Assembly: GCA_036504335.1 (NCBI GenBank)
Contig: DASXVJ010000020.1
Coordinates: forward strand, 248,001-312,000
Source of the DNA: Fen-183 sp036504335
GTDB lineage: Bacteria > Acidobacteriota > Thermoanaerobaculia > UBA5066
Length of the DNA: 64,000 bases
Direction: 5' to 3'
Of this stretch, positions 25,547 through 34,500 are shown in pieces. Made by a program: the position numbers and the translations under genes. Each line of letters opens with the position of its first letter. Within the stretch, counting starts at the first letter, position 1. Under the pieces are notes generated by a model. The model worked only from the letters and a program-made list of their open reading frames with translations. It did no database searches and had not been told where the DNA came from.

Positions 25547-26316
25547 GACTGACGCTGAACGTCTGGCGCCAGAAGGACTCGAAGTCCGAAGGGACGTTCG
25601 TCACGTACGACGCCCCGGACATCAGTCCCGACATGTCCTTCCTCGAGATGCTCGACATCGTGAACGAGCGCATGATCCTGAAGGGCGAGGACCCGATCGC
25701 CTTCGACCACGACTGCCGCGAGGGCATCTGCGGGATGTGCAGCATCGTCGTGAACGGGAATCCGCACGGCCCGCGGCGCGGGACGACGGCCTGCCAGCTC
25801 CACATGCGGAGCTTCAAGGACGGCGACACGATCACGCTCGAGCCGTGGCGGGCGACGCCGTTCCCGATCGTCAAGGACCTCATCGTCGACCGCTCGTCGT
25901 ACGACCGCATCATCGCGGCGGGCGGCTTCATCTCCGTCTCGACGGGGAGCGCTCCCGACGGCAACGCGATCCCGATTCGGAAGAGCTGCTCGGACCGCGC
26001 CATGGACGCGGCCGCGTGCATCGGCTGCGGCGCCTGCGCGGCCGCATGTCCGAACGCCTCGGCGATGCTCTTCGTCGCCGCGAAGGTCTCGCAGCTCGCG
26101 CTGCTCCCGCAGGGTCAGCCCGAGCGCTACGACCGCGTGCTCTCGATGGTCGCGCAGATGGACGCCGAGGGCTTCGGCACCTGCACGAACCACGGCGAGT
26201 GCTCGCGCGCCTGCCCGAAGGAGATCAAGCAGGAGTTCATCGCCCAGCTGAACCGCGACTTCCTGAAGGCGAGCCTCATGAGCCGCCCGAAGGTCGCGGA
26301 GAGCGGCTCCGGCTAG
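25543..26316 (+). CDS. sdhB: Succinate dehydrogenase iron-sulfur subunit
   Basis: 257-residue electron-transfer subunit linking SdhA flavin to SdhC hemes. Cysteines for the [2Fe-2S] cluster are Cys58, Cys63, Cys66 and Cys84 (CREGICGMC and TTACQLH). The C-terminal ferredoxin-like part has CIGCGACAAACPNA and CTNHGECSRACPKE for the [4Fe-4S] and [3Fe-4S] clusters. Start is GTG overlapping the sdhA stop (GTGA). It ends the mdh-sdhCAB block; no further TCA gene follows on this strand. Confidence 0.96.
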
Positions 26317-26341
26317 ACCGGCGAGGAGCGACGACCACCCG

Positions 26342-26734
26342 CTAGTAGATGTAGCAGTTGTGGTAGCTGCCCGTGCAGCAGTACCAGTACTCGGCGGAGA
26401 TCTGGCGGCACCTCGTCCACTTCTTCGCTCTGGGCGGAACCGGAACGCCCGGAGGCTGGTTCGCGGGAGTGGGCTCGGCGGTCTCGGTGGGTTTCTCCCG
26501 GGCCAATGCGTCCGTCATGTCCTTCGAGACGAGGACCAGCTTCTGGCCTTGAGGACACTTGAAACCGGGCGGAGGCGGGGTGTTGACGACTTCGGCCTTA
26601 CCACCCTTCGTGACGCAGGCATAGCCGGTGGCCGGCGGGCCCGGCTTCAGGGTCCTGCCCTCTTCTGCCGCGAGCAAGGATCCAGTGGTGGCGATCAGGC
26701 AGGCGAGGACGGCGAATCCGGCGATCTGCTTCAT
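26342..26734 (-). CDS. Small secreted protein with Cys/Tyr-rich tail, unknown
   Basis: 130-residue exported protein of no family I know. Residues 1-22 are a signal peptide (IAGFAVLACLIATTGSLLA). The mature part holds YACVTKGGKAEVVNTPPPPGFKCPQGQKLVLV, a Pro-rich linker, and the ending CRQISAEYWYCCTGSYHNC plus YIY: six cysteines in all, which could form disulfides in the periplasm. ATG 26734 is chosen over 26752 because AAGGAG lies just ahead. It converges on sdhB with 25 bases between. The GC content is lower than that of its neighbours. Confidence 0.6.
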   Translation of the reverse strand: MKQIAGFAVLACLIATTGSLLAAEEGRTLKPGPPATGYACVTKGGKAEVVNTPPPPGFKCPQGQKLVLVSKDMTDALAREKPTETAEPTPANQPPGVPVPPRAKKWTRCRQISAEYWYCCTGSYHNCYIY

Positions 26735-26797
26735 GGCTGGCGTCTCCTTCATCCGGGAACGCGCAGCCCGGGCCGAGACGGGGTCACGGCCTGATTC

Positions 26798-27430
26798 TCA
26801 AGGGCAGGTGAGCTGGGCCGAGCCGGGGCCGCTCGGGGACTGGATCGTCTTGAACGTGCAGTTCTTCTTGTCGACGGTCTGGCCGTTGTTCTGCAGTTCG
26901 ACGAGGACCGGGCGGCCGAGGTGGAAGCTGTAATCCGCGTCCATCTGGCGCTTGCGATTGGAAGCGTCGGCGCCCCTGGCGGCGGGGTTGTCCCCGGGGA
27001 AGCTGCCGACGGCGACGCGCGGGTACGTGAGCGTGTCGCCCGAAGCCGGGAACGGCAGGGTGTAGAGGCCCACGATCGTCGACCACGGCGTAATGTTGTT
27101 GTGCTGCTCCGAGACCTGGATCGTGATGGCCCTGCCGGCGAGGCTCGCAGCCGACGTCTTCTTCAGCCGCACGCTCGCGATTCCGCAGAAGCCGTTCGCG
27201 CCGAGCAGGTTCCCGCTCCCGGGAACCTGCGTGTAGCCCGGCAGGGGCGCGCAGGGCGTCCACGACGAGACGAACGTGACCGCGTCGATCTTCAGCGGAA
27301 GAACGTACAGGTCGAGGTGCTTGGTCCTGGCCTGGGCTTCCTTCGTGATCGGAACCGGCGGCGCCGCGGGTGCTACGGGAGCCACGACGAGGAGCGCCAA
27401 CGCGGCGCACGCAATCAGAGCTTTTCTCAT
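26798..27430 (-). CDS. Secreted protein, unknown
   Basis: 210-residue exported protein with a signal peptide (residues 1-22, ending APAAP or PVAPA). The mature part is beta-rich (AITIQVSEQHNNITPWSTIVGLYTLPFPASGDTLTYPRVAVGSFPG region) with four cysteines. No domain is recognised. GGAG precedes ATG 27430. It lies 63 bases upstream of the other small secreted protein gene on the same strand, and the two may form an operon. Confidence 0.6.
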   Translation of the reverse strand: MRKALIACAALALLVVAPVAPAAPPVPITKEAQARTKHLDLYVLPLKIDAVTFVSSWTPCAPLPGYTQVPGSGNLLGANGFCGIASVRLKKTSAASLAGRAITIQVSEQHNNITPWSTIVGLYTLPFPASGDTLTYPRVAVGSFPGDNPAARGADASNRKRQMDADYSFHLGRPVLVELQNNGQTVDKKNCTFKTIQSPSGPGSAQLTCP

Positions 27431-27528
27431 GGGACTCCATTCCGCGCCGCAGCGCCCGCCAGGTTCTTTCGAGGGTCGCGCGCATCATAGGCGGAATCCT
27501 TGAGACAGGGAATCAATTCGCCAGCGGC

Positions 27529-27534
27529 TAGACT
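27529..27534 (+). promoter_or_regulatory. -10-like hexamer TAGACT, leaderless start at 27542
   Basis: TAGACT ends 7 bases before ATG 27542, with no ribosome binding site between them. Confidence 0.42.
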
Positions 27535-27541
27535 TCCGCGC

Positions 27542-28915
27542 ATGACCGCGCGACGGGCGCCGGTTCTTCTTGCGCTGCTCGGCGCGCTCGCGGCCGTGCC
27601 GTTCGCCGCCGTCCTCGGCGCGGGATTCGTGTTCGACGACGAGAACGAGGTCGTCGGGAGCGTCACGCCGCTCGCGACGTTCGGGGCGCGTCTCCCGCAT
27701 CTCGGCAGGCCGCTCCTGAAAATCACGTACGCGCTCGGCGCGCGGGTGCACGGCCCGTCGCCCGCGGGCTTTCGGCTCTTCAACGTCGCGCTGCATGCCG
27801 GATCGGCCGTCCTCGTCTTCCTCCTCGCCGGGCGCGGGCTCTCGGCGCGTCGCCCCGGCAGTTTGGCCGGAGCGGGGGCCGCGGCGTTCGCGGGCGCGGC
27901 GCTCTGGGCGCTGCACCCGCTCGCGGCCGAAACGGTGACGTACGTCTCGGGCCGCTCGATGGGCCTCTCGACGTTCCTCGTCCTGGCGTCTCTGGCGCTC
28001 GTCGCCGCGGAGGGCGTCCCGTCGCGCGGCCGCGCGCTGGGCGCGGCCCTTTTCGCATTTCTCGCGCCGCTCGCGAAGGAGACGGCGCTCGTCCTGCCGC
28101 TCCTCCTCGTCTGGTGGGAGGCGACGCTCGGGCCCTGCGACGTTCCGATGCGCGACCGCTCGCGCCGCCTTGCTCCCGTCTTTGCCGGAACGGCCGGGGC
28201 CGCACTCGCCCTCGCCCTCCTGCCGCGGCACCGCGAGCTCCTCGGGTTCAGCCTCGCGGTCCGCCCCCCGCTCGAAGCGCTGCGCGGCAACGTCCAGGCC
28301 GTCCCGGCGATGCTCGGCCTCTGGGCCATCCCGTGGCGCCTCAGCATCGACCCGGCCAGGCCGCTCGAGTGGGCGTGGACCGAAGCGCCGACGCTGCTCG
28401 GGCTCGCCTTCCTCGGATCGCTCGCCGCGATTGCGCTCGCGGCGCGAAGGCGCGCGCCGTTCCTCGCCTTCGCGCTCGGCTGGACGCTGCTCGCGCTCGC
28501 GCCGGGCAATTCGTTCGTGTGGAGGCTGGACCCCGTCGGCGTGCGCCCGCTCTACCTCGCGTCGGTCGGGCCGGCGGTCCTCGCCGCGGCGCTCGTCGGC
28601 GCCGCGCTCGCGGCACGGGCGCCGGCGTTCGGCCGTGCGGCCCTCGCGTGCGCCCTCGCGCTCGCCTCAGCGCTCGGGGCAGGCCTCGTCGTGCGCAACG
28701 CGCGGTACCGGTCGCCCGTGGCGCTGTGGGAGGATGCCGTCCAGAAGGCACCCCGGAACGCGCGGGCGAAGAACAACCTGGGCTTCGCGTACCTCGCTGC
28801 CGGAAGGCTCGACGACGCCGAGCGGCTCCTCGAGGCGGCACGGGACGCGGACCCCGGAATGACCCAGCCGGATTGCGGCCTCGCGGCCATTCGAATCCAG
28901 AGAGGGACAAGATGA
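27542..28915 (+). CDS. TMTC-like GT-C glycosyltransferase with C-terminal TPR
   Basis: 457-residue polytopic membrane protein resembling TMTC/DUF1736-type GT-C transferases, which use lipid-linked sugars at the outer face of the membrane. FVFDDENEVV near residue 30 carries the acidic pair expected in the first periplasmic loop; LHPLAAETVTYVSGRSMGLSTFLVL matches the conserved second loop. About ten hydrophobic helices follow. The C-terminus (about 390-450) is a TPR unit: ALWEDAVQKAPRNARAKNNLGFAYLAAG and LDDAERLLEAARDADP. It heads a three-gene operon with two secreted proteins (ATGA overlap with the next), which are plausible substrates or partners by position only. Confidence 0.72.
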   Translation: MTARRAPVLLALLGALAAVPFAAVLGAGFVFDDENEVVGSVTPLATFGARLPHLGRPLLKITYALGARVHGPSPAGFRLFNVALHAGSAVLVFLLAGRGLSARRPGSLAGAGAAAFAGAALWALHPLAAETVTYVSGRSMGLSTFLVLASLALVAAEGVPSRGRALGAALFAFLAPLAKETALVLPLLLVWWEATLGPCDVPMRDRSRRLAPVFAGTAGAALALALLPRHRELLGFSLAVRPPLEALRGNVQAVPAMLGLWAIPWRLSIDPARPLEWAWTEAPTLLGLAFLGSLAAIALAARRRAPFLAFALGWTLLALAPGNSFVWRLDPVGVRPLYLASVGPAVLAAALVGAALAARAPAFGRAALACALALASALGAGLVVRNARYRSPVALWEDAVQKAPRNARAKNNLGFAYLAAGRLDDAERLLEAARDADPGMTQPDCGLAAIRIQRGTR

Positions 28916-29649
28916 CCGGAATACGGAGACTCCCGACAGCCCCCGTCCTCGCCGTCTTCGCCGTCCTCGCGGCGGCCCCCTTCGCTGCGCGGGCCGCGAC
29001 GCCCTGCAGCGACTGCTGCCAGCTGCCGTGCGTCGAGGCCGAGATCCGCTACGCGCTGCGGATGCAGGCGTGGTACCGCACGCAGGTCGGCGCGGGCAAG
29101 CAGACGTACGAGGCGTACGAGGCGGCCGAGAGCGCGATGGCCACGGAGCTGGCGAAGGAGCGCGCGAAAGGCGTCGGCGTCCTGCCGGCGTGCAAGTGGA
29201 ACACCCCGGACCCGAAGGACACGGTCGCCATGCGGTACTGGTACGCCGTGGGCTGGACCGTGAAGACCGACGACAAGGGGAACGTCAATCTCAGCTACGG
29301 GCTCAGGACGAACCTGAAGGATTGCACCCTGCGCGAGGATCAGGTCAAGAAGTACCACGAGGTCACGCCCTGCGCGGGAATCGCGGACGCCGCCGAGAAG
29401 CACGAGCGGTACCACGTGACGACGTGCCAGCCGGGTCAGAGCCGGTCGGTCGCCCAGATCGCGCAGAACGAGGTCGACGCGTACAAGGTCGAGCTCGAGG
29501 AGCTCGAGAACCTCCGGAAGACCCTCGAGAAGGTCTGTGAAAAGCGTACGTGCCAGACGAAGCACGAGGGCGGGGACGTCAAGAAGAAGCTCGAGGAGGA
29601 GCTCGACCTCCTGAGACAGATGCTCGCGAAGCAGGGGGTGAAGAAGTGA
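28912..29649 (+). CDS. Secreted Cys-rich protein with HExxH-type motif
   Basis: 245-residue exported protein, family not recognised. Signal peptide to about residue 28 (AAPFAARA), then SDCCQLPC at 33-40. The notable motif is HERYH at 164-168 with a Glu at 187 in AQNEVDAYKVE, the spacing of a gluzincin-type zinc peptidase. The C-terminal third is helical and charged (KKKLEEELDLLRQMLAKQGVKK). Ten cysteines suggest disulfides. It is translationally coupled to the TMTC-like transferase upstream (ATGA) and to the HEAT-like protein downstream (GTGA). Peptidase activity is inference from one motif and needs the Zn site to be real. Confidence 0.65.
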   Translation: MTGIRRLPTAPVLAVFAVLAAAPFAARAATPCSDCCQLPCVEAEIRYALRMQAWYRTQVGAGKQTYEAYEAAESAMATELAKERAKGVGVLPACKWNTPDPKDTVAMRYWYAVGWTVKTDDKGNVNLSYGLRTNLKDCTLREDQVKKYHEVTPCAGIADAAEKHERYHVTTCQPGQSRSVAQIAQNEVDAYKVELEELENLRKTLEKVCEKRTCQTKHEGGDVKKKLEEELDLLRQMLAKQGVKK

Positions 29650-30638
29650 GCGCCCCCCGCGCGATCGCCCTGCTCGTTCTTTCGGCGTGCCTCCCGGCCC
29701 TGGCATCGCAGCGCGCGGTCTGGATCCCCGCGAAGGCCGGCGCCGTCGCGACCTCGTGCGGGGACGTGAATTCCGCGGCCTGCACGGCGGCGCTCGAGGC
29801 GCTGGCGCGGAAGGCGGCGGACGACCTGACGCTCCTCGCGAACTCGGGCAAGCCCGAGTACCGGCCCATCGCGCGCGACGCTGCGAAGATGCCGTTCGCC
29901 TCGCTGCGCGCCTCGGCGGCCTCCGCCCTCGGGCGTTTCTCGCCGGGGCCCGAGGACACGCCGCTGCTCTCGTCCCTCCTGAACGATCCCGTGCCCCTCG
30001 TGAGGCGCTCCGCGAGGAGCGCCCTCGAATCCAGCTCCGACCCGTCCGTGCGCCCGCTCGCGCAGCGCGCGCGCCTCCACGAGAGCGACGGCCAGCGCCC
30101 GCAGGCCGTTCCGACGGCTGACCAGCTCAAGACGCCGATTTACGCGGGCGCGCAGTATCTCTACTACGCGAGCGACAGGCCCCGCGGGCAGAGCGAGTTC
30201 TCGACGGGAGACGCGTACGACAAGGTCGCCGCGTTCTACGCGGGCAAGTACGGGGCCGGCATGACGCTCGAGCAGTTCCAGGCGGCCGCGAAGGGCGGCA
30301 AGGACGCGATCCCGGACATGGGCTCACAGGCGTTCCAGGACCAGATGCAGGCGGCGATGGACGCGCAGAAGGTCTACCAGGACGCGATCAAAGCCGGCAA
30401 GTCGCAGCAGGACGCGTCGATGGCCATGGTCACCGCGATGCAGAAGAAGGCTCCCGCCGACTCGTCGAGGATCCGGAGCGCGCTCGAGAAGAAGGAGATC
30501 TACGGCTCGCCGAGGCTCTTCGTCGTGGAGAAGGGGATGATGCCCGGCGCCCCGAACCGGCTCGTCGCCGTCTACAGGGACCTCCTCCTCGGCAGGACCG
30601 GGATCGCGGTCTTCACGGGGCCGCTGCCGGAGGAGTGA
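29646..30638 (+). CDS. Secreted HEAT-like repeat protein, unknown
   Basis: 330-residue exported protein. GTG start overlapping the upstream TGA; signal peptide ending LPALA-SQ. Residues about 50-140 form short helical repeats of HEAT type (MPFASLRASAASALGRFS, DPVPLVRRSARSALESS). The second half has an unassigned region with DQLKTPIYAGAQYLYYASDRP and a C-terminal domain ending LFVVEKGMMPGAPNRLVAVYRDLLLG, somewhat like DUF-type lipoprotein stress sensors. No catalytic motif seen. Third gene of the TMTC-like operon; it converges on the alpha/beta hydrolase gene six bases later. Confidence 0.62.
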   Translation: MSAPRAIALLVLSACLPALASQRAVWIPAKAGAVATSCGDVNSAACTAALEALARKAADDLTLLANSGKPEYRPIARDAAKMPFASLRASAASALGRFSPGPEDTPLLSSLLNDPVPLVRRSARSALESSSDPSVRPLAQRARLHESDGQRPQAVPTADQLKTPIYAGAQYLYYASDRPRGQSEFSTGDAYDKVAAFYAGKYGAGMTLEQFQAAAKGGKDAIPDMGSQAFQDQMQAAMDAQKVYQDAIKAGKSQQDASMAMVTAMQKKAPADSSRIRSALEKKEIYGSPRLFVVEKGMMPGAPNRLVAVYRDLLLGRTGIAVFTGPLPEE

Positions 30639-30644
30639 CTCCGC

Positions 30645-31538
30645 TCAGCGGCGGGGGAGGGAGCTGGCCTCCAGGTACGTGCGGAACTGCCCGTTCCTCG
30701 CGACGACGTCGTCGTGCGCAAGCGGAGAGTCGACGAAGACGAGCCGGTTCTTCTTCAGGAGCTCCGGCGTGACGGCGCTCTCCGGAACCGCGGCGAACGG
30801 GACGTCCCAAGCGCGGAGGTCGTCCATGAGGTCGAGCGACTGGTCCTTCGTGCCGCCCTCTTTCGTGTAGATGTCGATGAGCCTGCCCGGGAAGCGGTCG
30901 ACCCAGTGGGCGAACTTCTCCGTCTGCCCGTAGAGCGCGTCGAAGAGATACACCTCGCGGACGTTCGCGGTCAGCCCGCCGCGCGTCAGGATGAACGCCA
31001 TGACCCGGTACGCCCCGCTGTGTCCGGCGAGGACAATCGACCCGGGCTTCGTCGTCGCGACGAGACCGCGCGCCTTCAGCGTCCCGAGCACGTCGGCGAC
31101 GAGGCCCTTGAAAACGCCAGTCTCCTCGAGCTTGCCGCCAAAGGAGTCGGGCGAATTCTTCGGCCCCTCCGCGAGGACGAGAACGGCGTTGACGCCGCTC
31201 GCCGCGAGCTGCTCGGCGACCTTGAACTGCCTGAGCGTGTCGTCCACGTTGTTGCGCCAGCCGTGGAAATAGAAGACGAGGTTCGTGGCGTCGCCCGCGC
31301 GGAAGCCCTTCGGCACGAAGATCGCCACCGTCCGGTCGGCGTAGTGGACGTCGGCGGGGTACGCCTTCCCCTCGTACGTGTGCCCCGCCGCGCGCTTCTC
31401 GTGCGGGAACATCGCGTGGTCCGACGTCGTCACGATCATCGTGCCGATGTCGGCGTAGCGCTCGGTCAGCGGCTGCGCAGCGGCGGCGCCTGCGGCGAGC
31501 GTCAGGGCGACGACGAGGGAACGGGGGACCCGGCCCAC
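30645..31538 (-). CDS. Exported alpha/beta-hydrolase
   Basis: 297-residue secreted protein with an alpha/beta-hydrolase fold. Signal peptide residues 1-21 (ending AAAAQ). The oxyanion-side segment is NLVFYFHGWRNNVDD and the nucleophile elbow is IVLAGHSGAYRVM, with Asp in YLFDALYG and a late His in DSPLAHDDVV as further triad candidates. Substrate unknown; esterase or peptidase-like activity is possible. Start is GTG, 4 bases after the stop of the tricorn-like protease gene, so it is probably the second gene of that transcript. Confidence 0.75.
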   Translation of the reverse strand: MGRVPRSLVVALTLAAGAAAAQPLTERYADIGTMIVTTSDHAMFPHEKRAAGHTYEGKAYPADVHYADRTVAIFVPKGFRAGDATNLVFYFHGWRNNVDDTLRQFKVAEQLAASGVNAVLVLAEGPKNSPDSFGGKLEETGVFKGLVADVLGTLKARGLVATTKPGSIVLAGHSGAYRVMAFILTRGGLTANVREVYLFDALYGQTEKFAHWVDRFPGRLIDIYTKEGGTKDQSLDLMDDLRAWDVPFAAVPESAVTPELLKKNRLVFVDSPLAHDDVVARNGQFRTYLEASSLPRR

Positions 31539-31542
31539 GGCT

Positions 31543-34500
31543 CTACCTCACCGGCATCGCCGGCCGCTTCGGCTTGACCGGCGGGTTCTTCTTCAGCTCC
31601 TCCATCACGATCGCGATCGCCTTCTCGAGCTGAGGGTCCTTGCCGGCGATGACGTCAGCGGGCGTCTGCTCGACCTCGACGTCCGGCGGGACGCCGACGT
31701 TCTCGACGCCGAAGCCTTCCTCCGGCGTCCAGAACGCGAGGTTCGGGGCGGTGACGACCGCGCCGTCCATGAGCGTCGGGAAGCCGAGGACGCCGACGAG
31801 GCCGCCCCACGTGCGCTGGCCGACGATCGTCCCGACCTTGAAGTGCCGGAACATCCACGGCAGGAGGTCGCCGCCGGAGCCGGCGGTCTCGTCGATGAGC
31901 ATGACCTTCGGCCCCTGGATCGACGCGCTCGGCGTCTTCATGTCCTCGCCGTACCGGAACGTCCACCACGCGATCGGCTGCCTGAGCAGCGCCTCGATGT
32001 AGTAGTCCGCGACGCTCCCGCCGCCGTTGAACCGCTCGTCCACGATCACGGCGTCCTTCGCCGCCTGCGGGTAGAAGTAGCGCTTGAAGTACGTGTGGCC
32101 GAGGCCCGCCGTGTTCGGGACGTAGACGTACGCGACGCGCCCGCCGGTCGCGGCGTCGACCTTCCGGAGGTTGCCCTCCACCCAGTCGCGGTTGCGCAGC
32201 GCGTTTTCCTCCGCCACGGGCACGACGGCGACGCTCCGCGAGCCCTTGCCGTCGGGCGACGGCCCGACCGTGATCTCCACGATCTTCCCGGACGTGGCTT
32301 CGAAGCGGGCGTAGAGGTTCTCGGGCGGGGCGAGGTCCTTGCCGTTCACGGCGAGGAGGTACTCGCCCGCCTTCACCTCGACGCCGGGCTCCGAGAGCGG
32401 CGCGCGCAGCTCGGGGTTCCAGTTCAGGCCGCCGAAGACCTTCTTGAACCGGTACCGCCCGTTCGCGACCTCGTAGTCCGCGCCGAGGAGACCGCCCGGC
32501 ACGGGCGTCGAATCGAGGAACGACTCGCCCGGCGTGTTGCGGTGGTGGCCGACGGCGAGCTCCGAGCACATCCACTGGATCAGGCGGTTGAGGTCGCCGC
32601 GCGACGACAGATAGGGCAGGAACGGCGCGTACTTCGCCTTCATCGCCGCCCAGTCGCGGCCGTGCATCTTCGGGTCGTAGAAGTAGTCGCGGTTCACGCG
32701 CCAGGCCTCGTCGAAGATCTCGGGCCACTCGGCGCGCGGATCGACGCGCACCTGGATCGCGTCGAGCTTGAGCCTGCCGTCGCCGCCGCCGTCCTTCGGG
32801 TCGGGCTTCTTGCCGGAGGAGGCGGCGATCGTCCAGGCGTCCTTGAGCCTGAAGAGGATCTTCTTTCCGTCGAACGAGACGACGTAGTCGTCGGCCTCGG
32901 GGGCGACCGTCTCGGTCTTCCGGTCCTTGAAGTCGAAGCGCTGGACGGACGTCTTCCCGTCGGCGCGGCGCTCGAAGAAGAGCTGTCCCGCGCTCCCGGC
33001 CTGCAGGTTCGAGAGCTCGGCCGGGTGGACGGGGAGGTCGACGATGCGCGAGCCCAGGCCGTCGCGATCGATCACCACGGGCTCGGGCTTCTTCGCGGGC
33101 CGGGCGTCCTTGCCCGCGGCCTTGCCCGCCGCGGAGGCGTCCTTCGCATCGGCAGGCCTGCCGCCCTCTTTACCTTTCGAAGAATCCTCTTCTTTGTCTT
33201 TCTCTTCCTTCGCGTCCTTCGCGTCGCCCTTCTCCTCGTCGCTCTCTTTCGCGAGCGGCGAAGGCGTTCCCTTCTTCAGCGTCGCGACGTAGATCGCGTT
33301 CGTGACGCGCGCGTCCGCGTTCTGGAGCGAGAACCAGTTGCGCTGCGGCCCGGCGTCCGTCGAGGCGAGGAAGTAGAGGAGCTTGCCGCCGCGGTCGAAG
33401 ACGGGGTCCGAGACGTCCGAGAGGCCGTCCGTGAGCGCGAACGACTTGTCCTCGTCCAGCGAGTAGACGTAGGCCGCGCGGATGTACGTGGGGCCGGACA
33501 GCGTGTAGGCCACCCAGCGCGAGTCGGGCGACCACGAGCCGCGGAGCATCCTCTGGCGGACCGGCGCGTAGAGGCGCTCGGATGCGACCTTCTTCGAGGC
33601 GCCGCTCGCGACGTCGACGATCCAGAGCGTCAGTCCGTTGTCCGTGAGGACGAGCTTCTTTCCGTCCGGGGAAAACGCGAGGTCGGAGTAGAAGCCCGCA
33701 CCGGGGACCTTGACCTTCTTCGGCGCGCCCTTGCCGTCCTGCGGCAGCACGACGATCTCGTTCTCGCCGCCCTCGTCGGAGACGTAGGCGATCGACTTGC
33801 CGTCCGGCGACCAGGCCGGCGCGGACTCGTGGGCGGCCACGGTATTCGTGAGGTTGCGCGGGTCGCCCTTCTCGGCGGGCACGGTCACGATCTCGCCCCG
33901 GAAGTCGAACGCGGCGCGCGCGCCCGAGGGGGAGAGGGCCGCGCCGCGGATCCACTTCGCGCCCTTCGCCCAGCGGGGGCGCGTCTCGAGGAGGTCGCCC
34001 GGCACGGTGATCGCGAGGTCGGTGATCTTGTTCGAGGAGAGCTCGAGGAGATGGAGCGTTCCGGCCTGCTCGAAGAGGATTCGGCCCGCCGCGGCCGCGG
34101 CATTCAGGACGGGGAAGTCGGTGTAGCGGGTGAGCCGGGAAAGAGAAAGAGATTTCTTGGAAGGGTCAAGAGCGTCGGCCGCCTCGTTTGCCGAGTAGAG
34201 GTTGAACTCGCCGTCGCGATCGGACCGAAGGACGAGCGTCGCGCCGCCCGGGCCGTTCACCCACATGGGATCGGCGTCGTTGCAGCGCGCCGAGGGCTGG
34301 GGGACCTTCTCGAGCGCGTTCGTCGCCGTGTTCAGGAGCCAGACGCGCGAGACGAGGCCGCCCCGGTAACGCTTCCACTGCAGGTGGGCGGGAGAGTTCG
34401 GGCTGTAGGCGAGCGTCTTCCCGTCTTGGGAGTACGCCGCGCGGTTCGCGTACGGGACGGGCAGCGCCGTTTCGACGCCGCCCTCGAGGGGCACGGTGTA

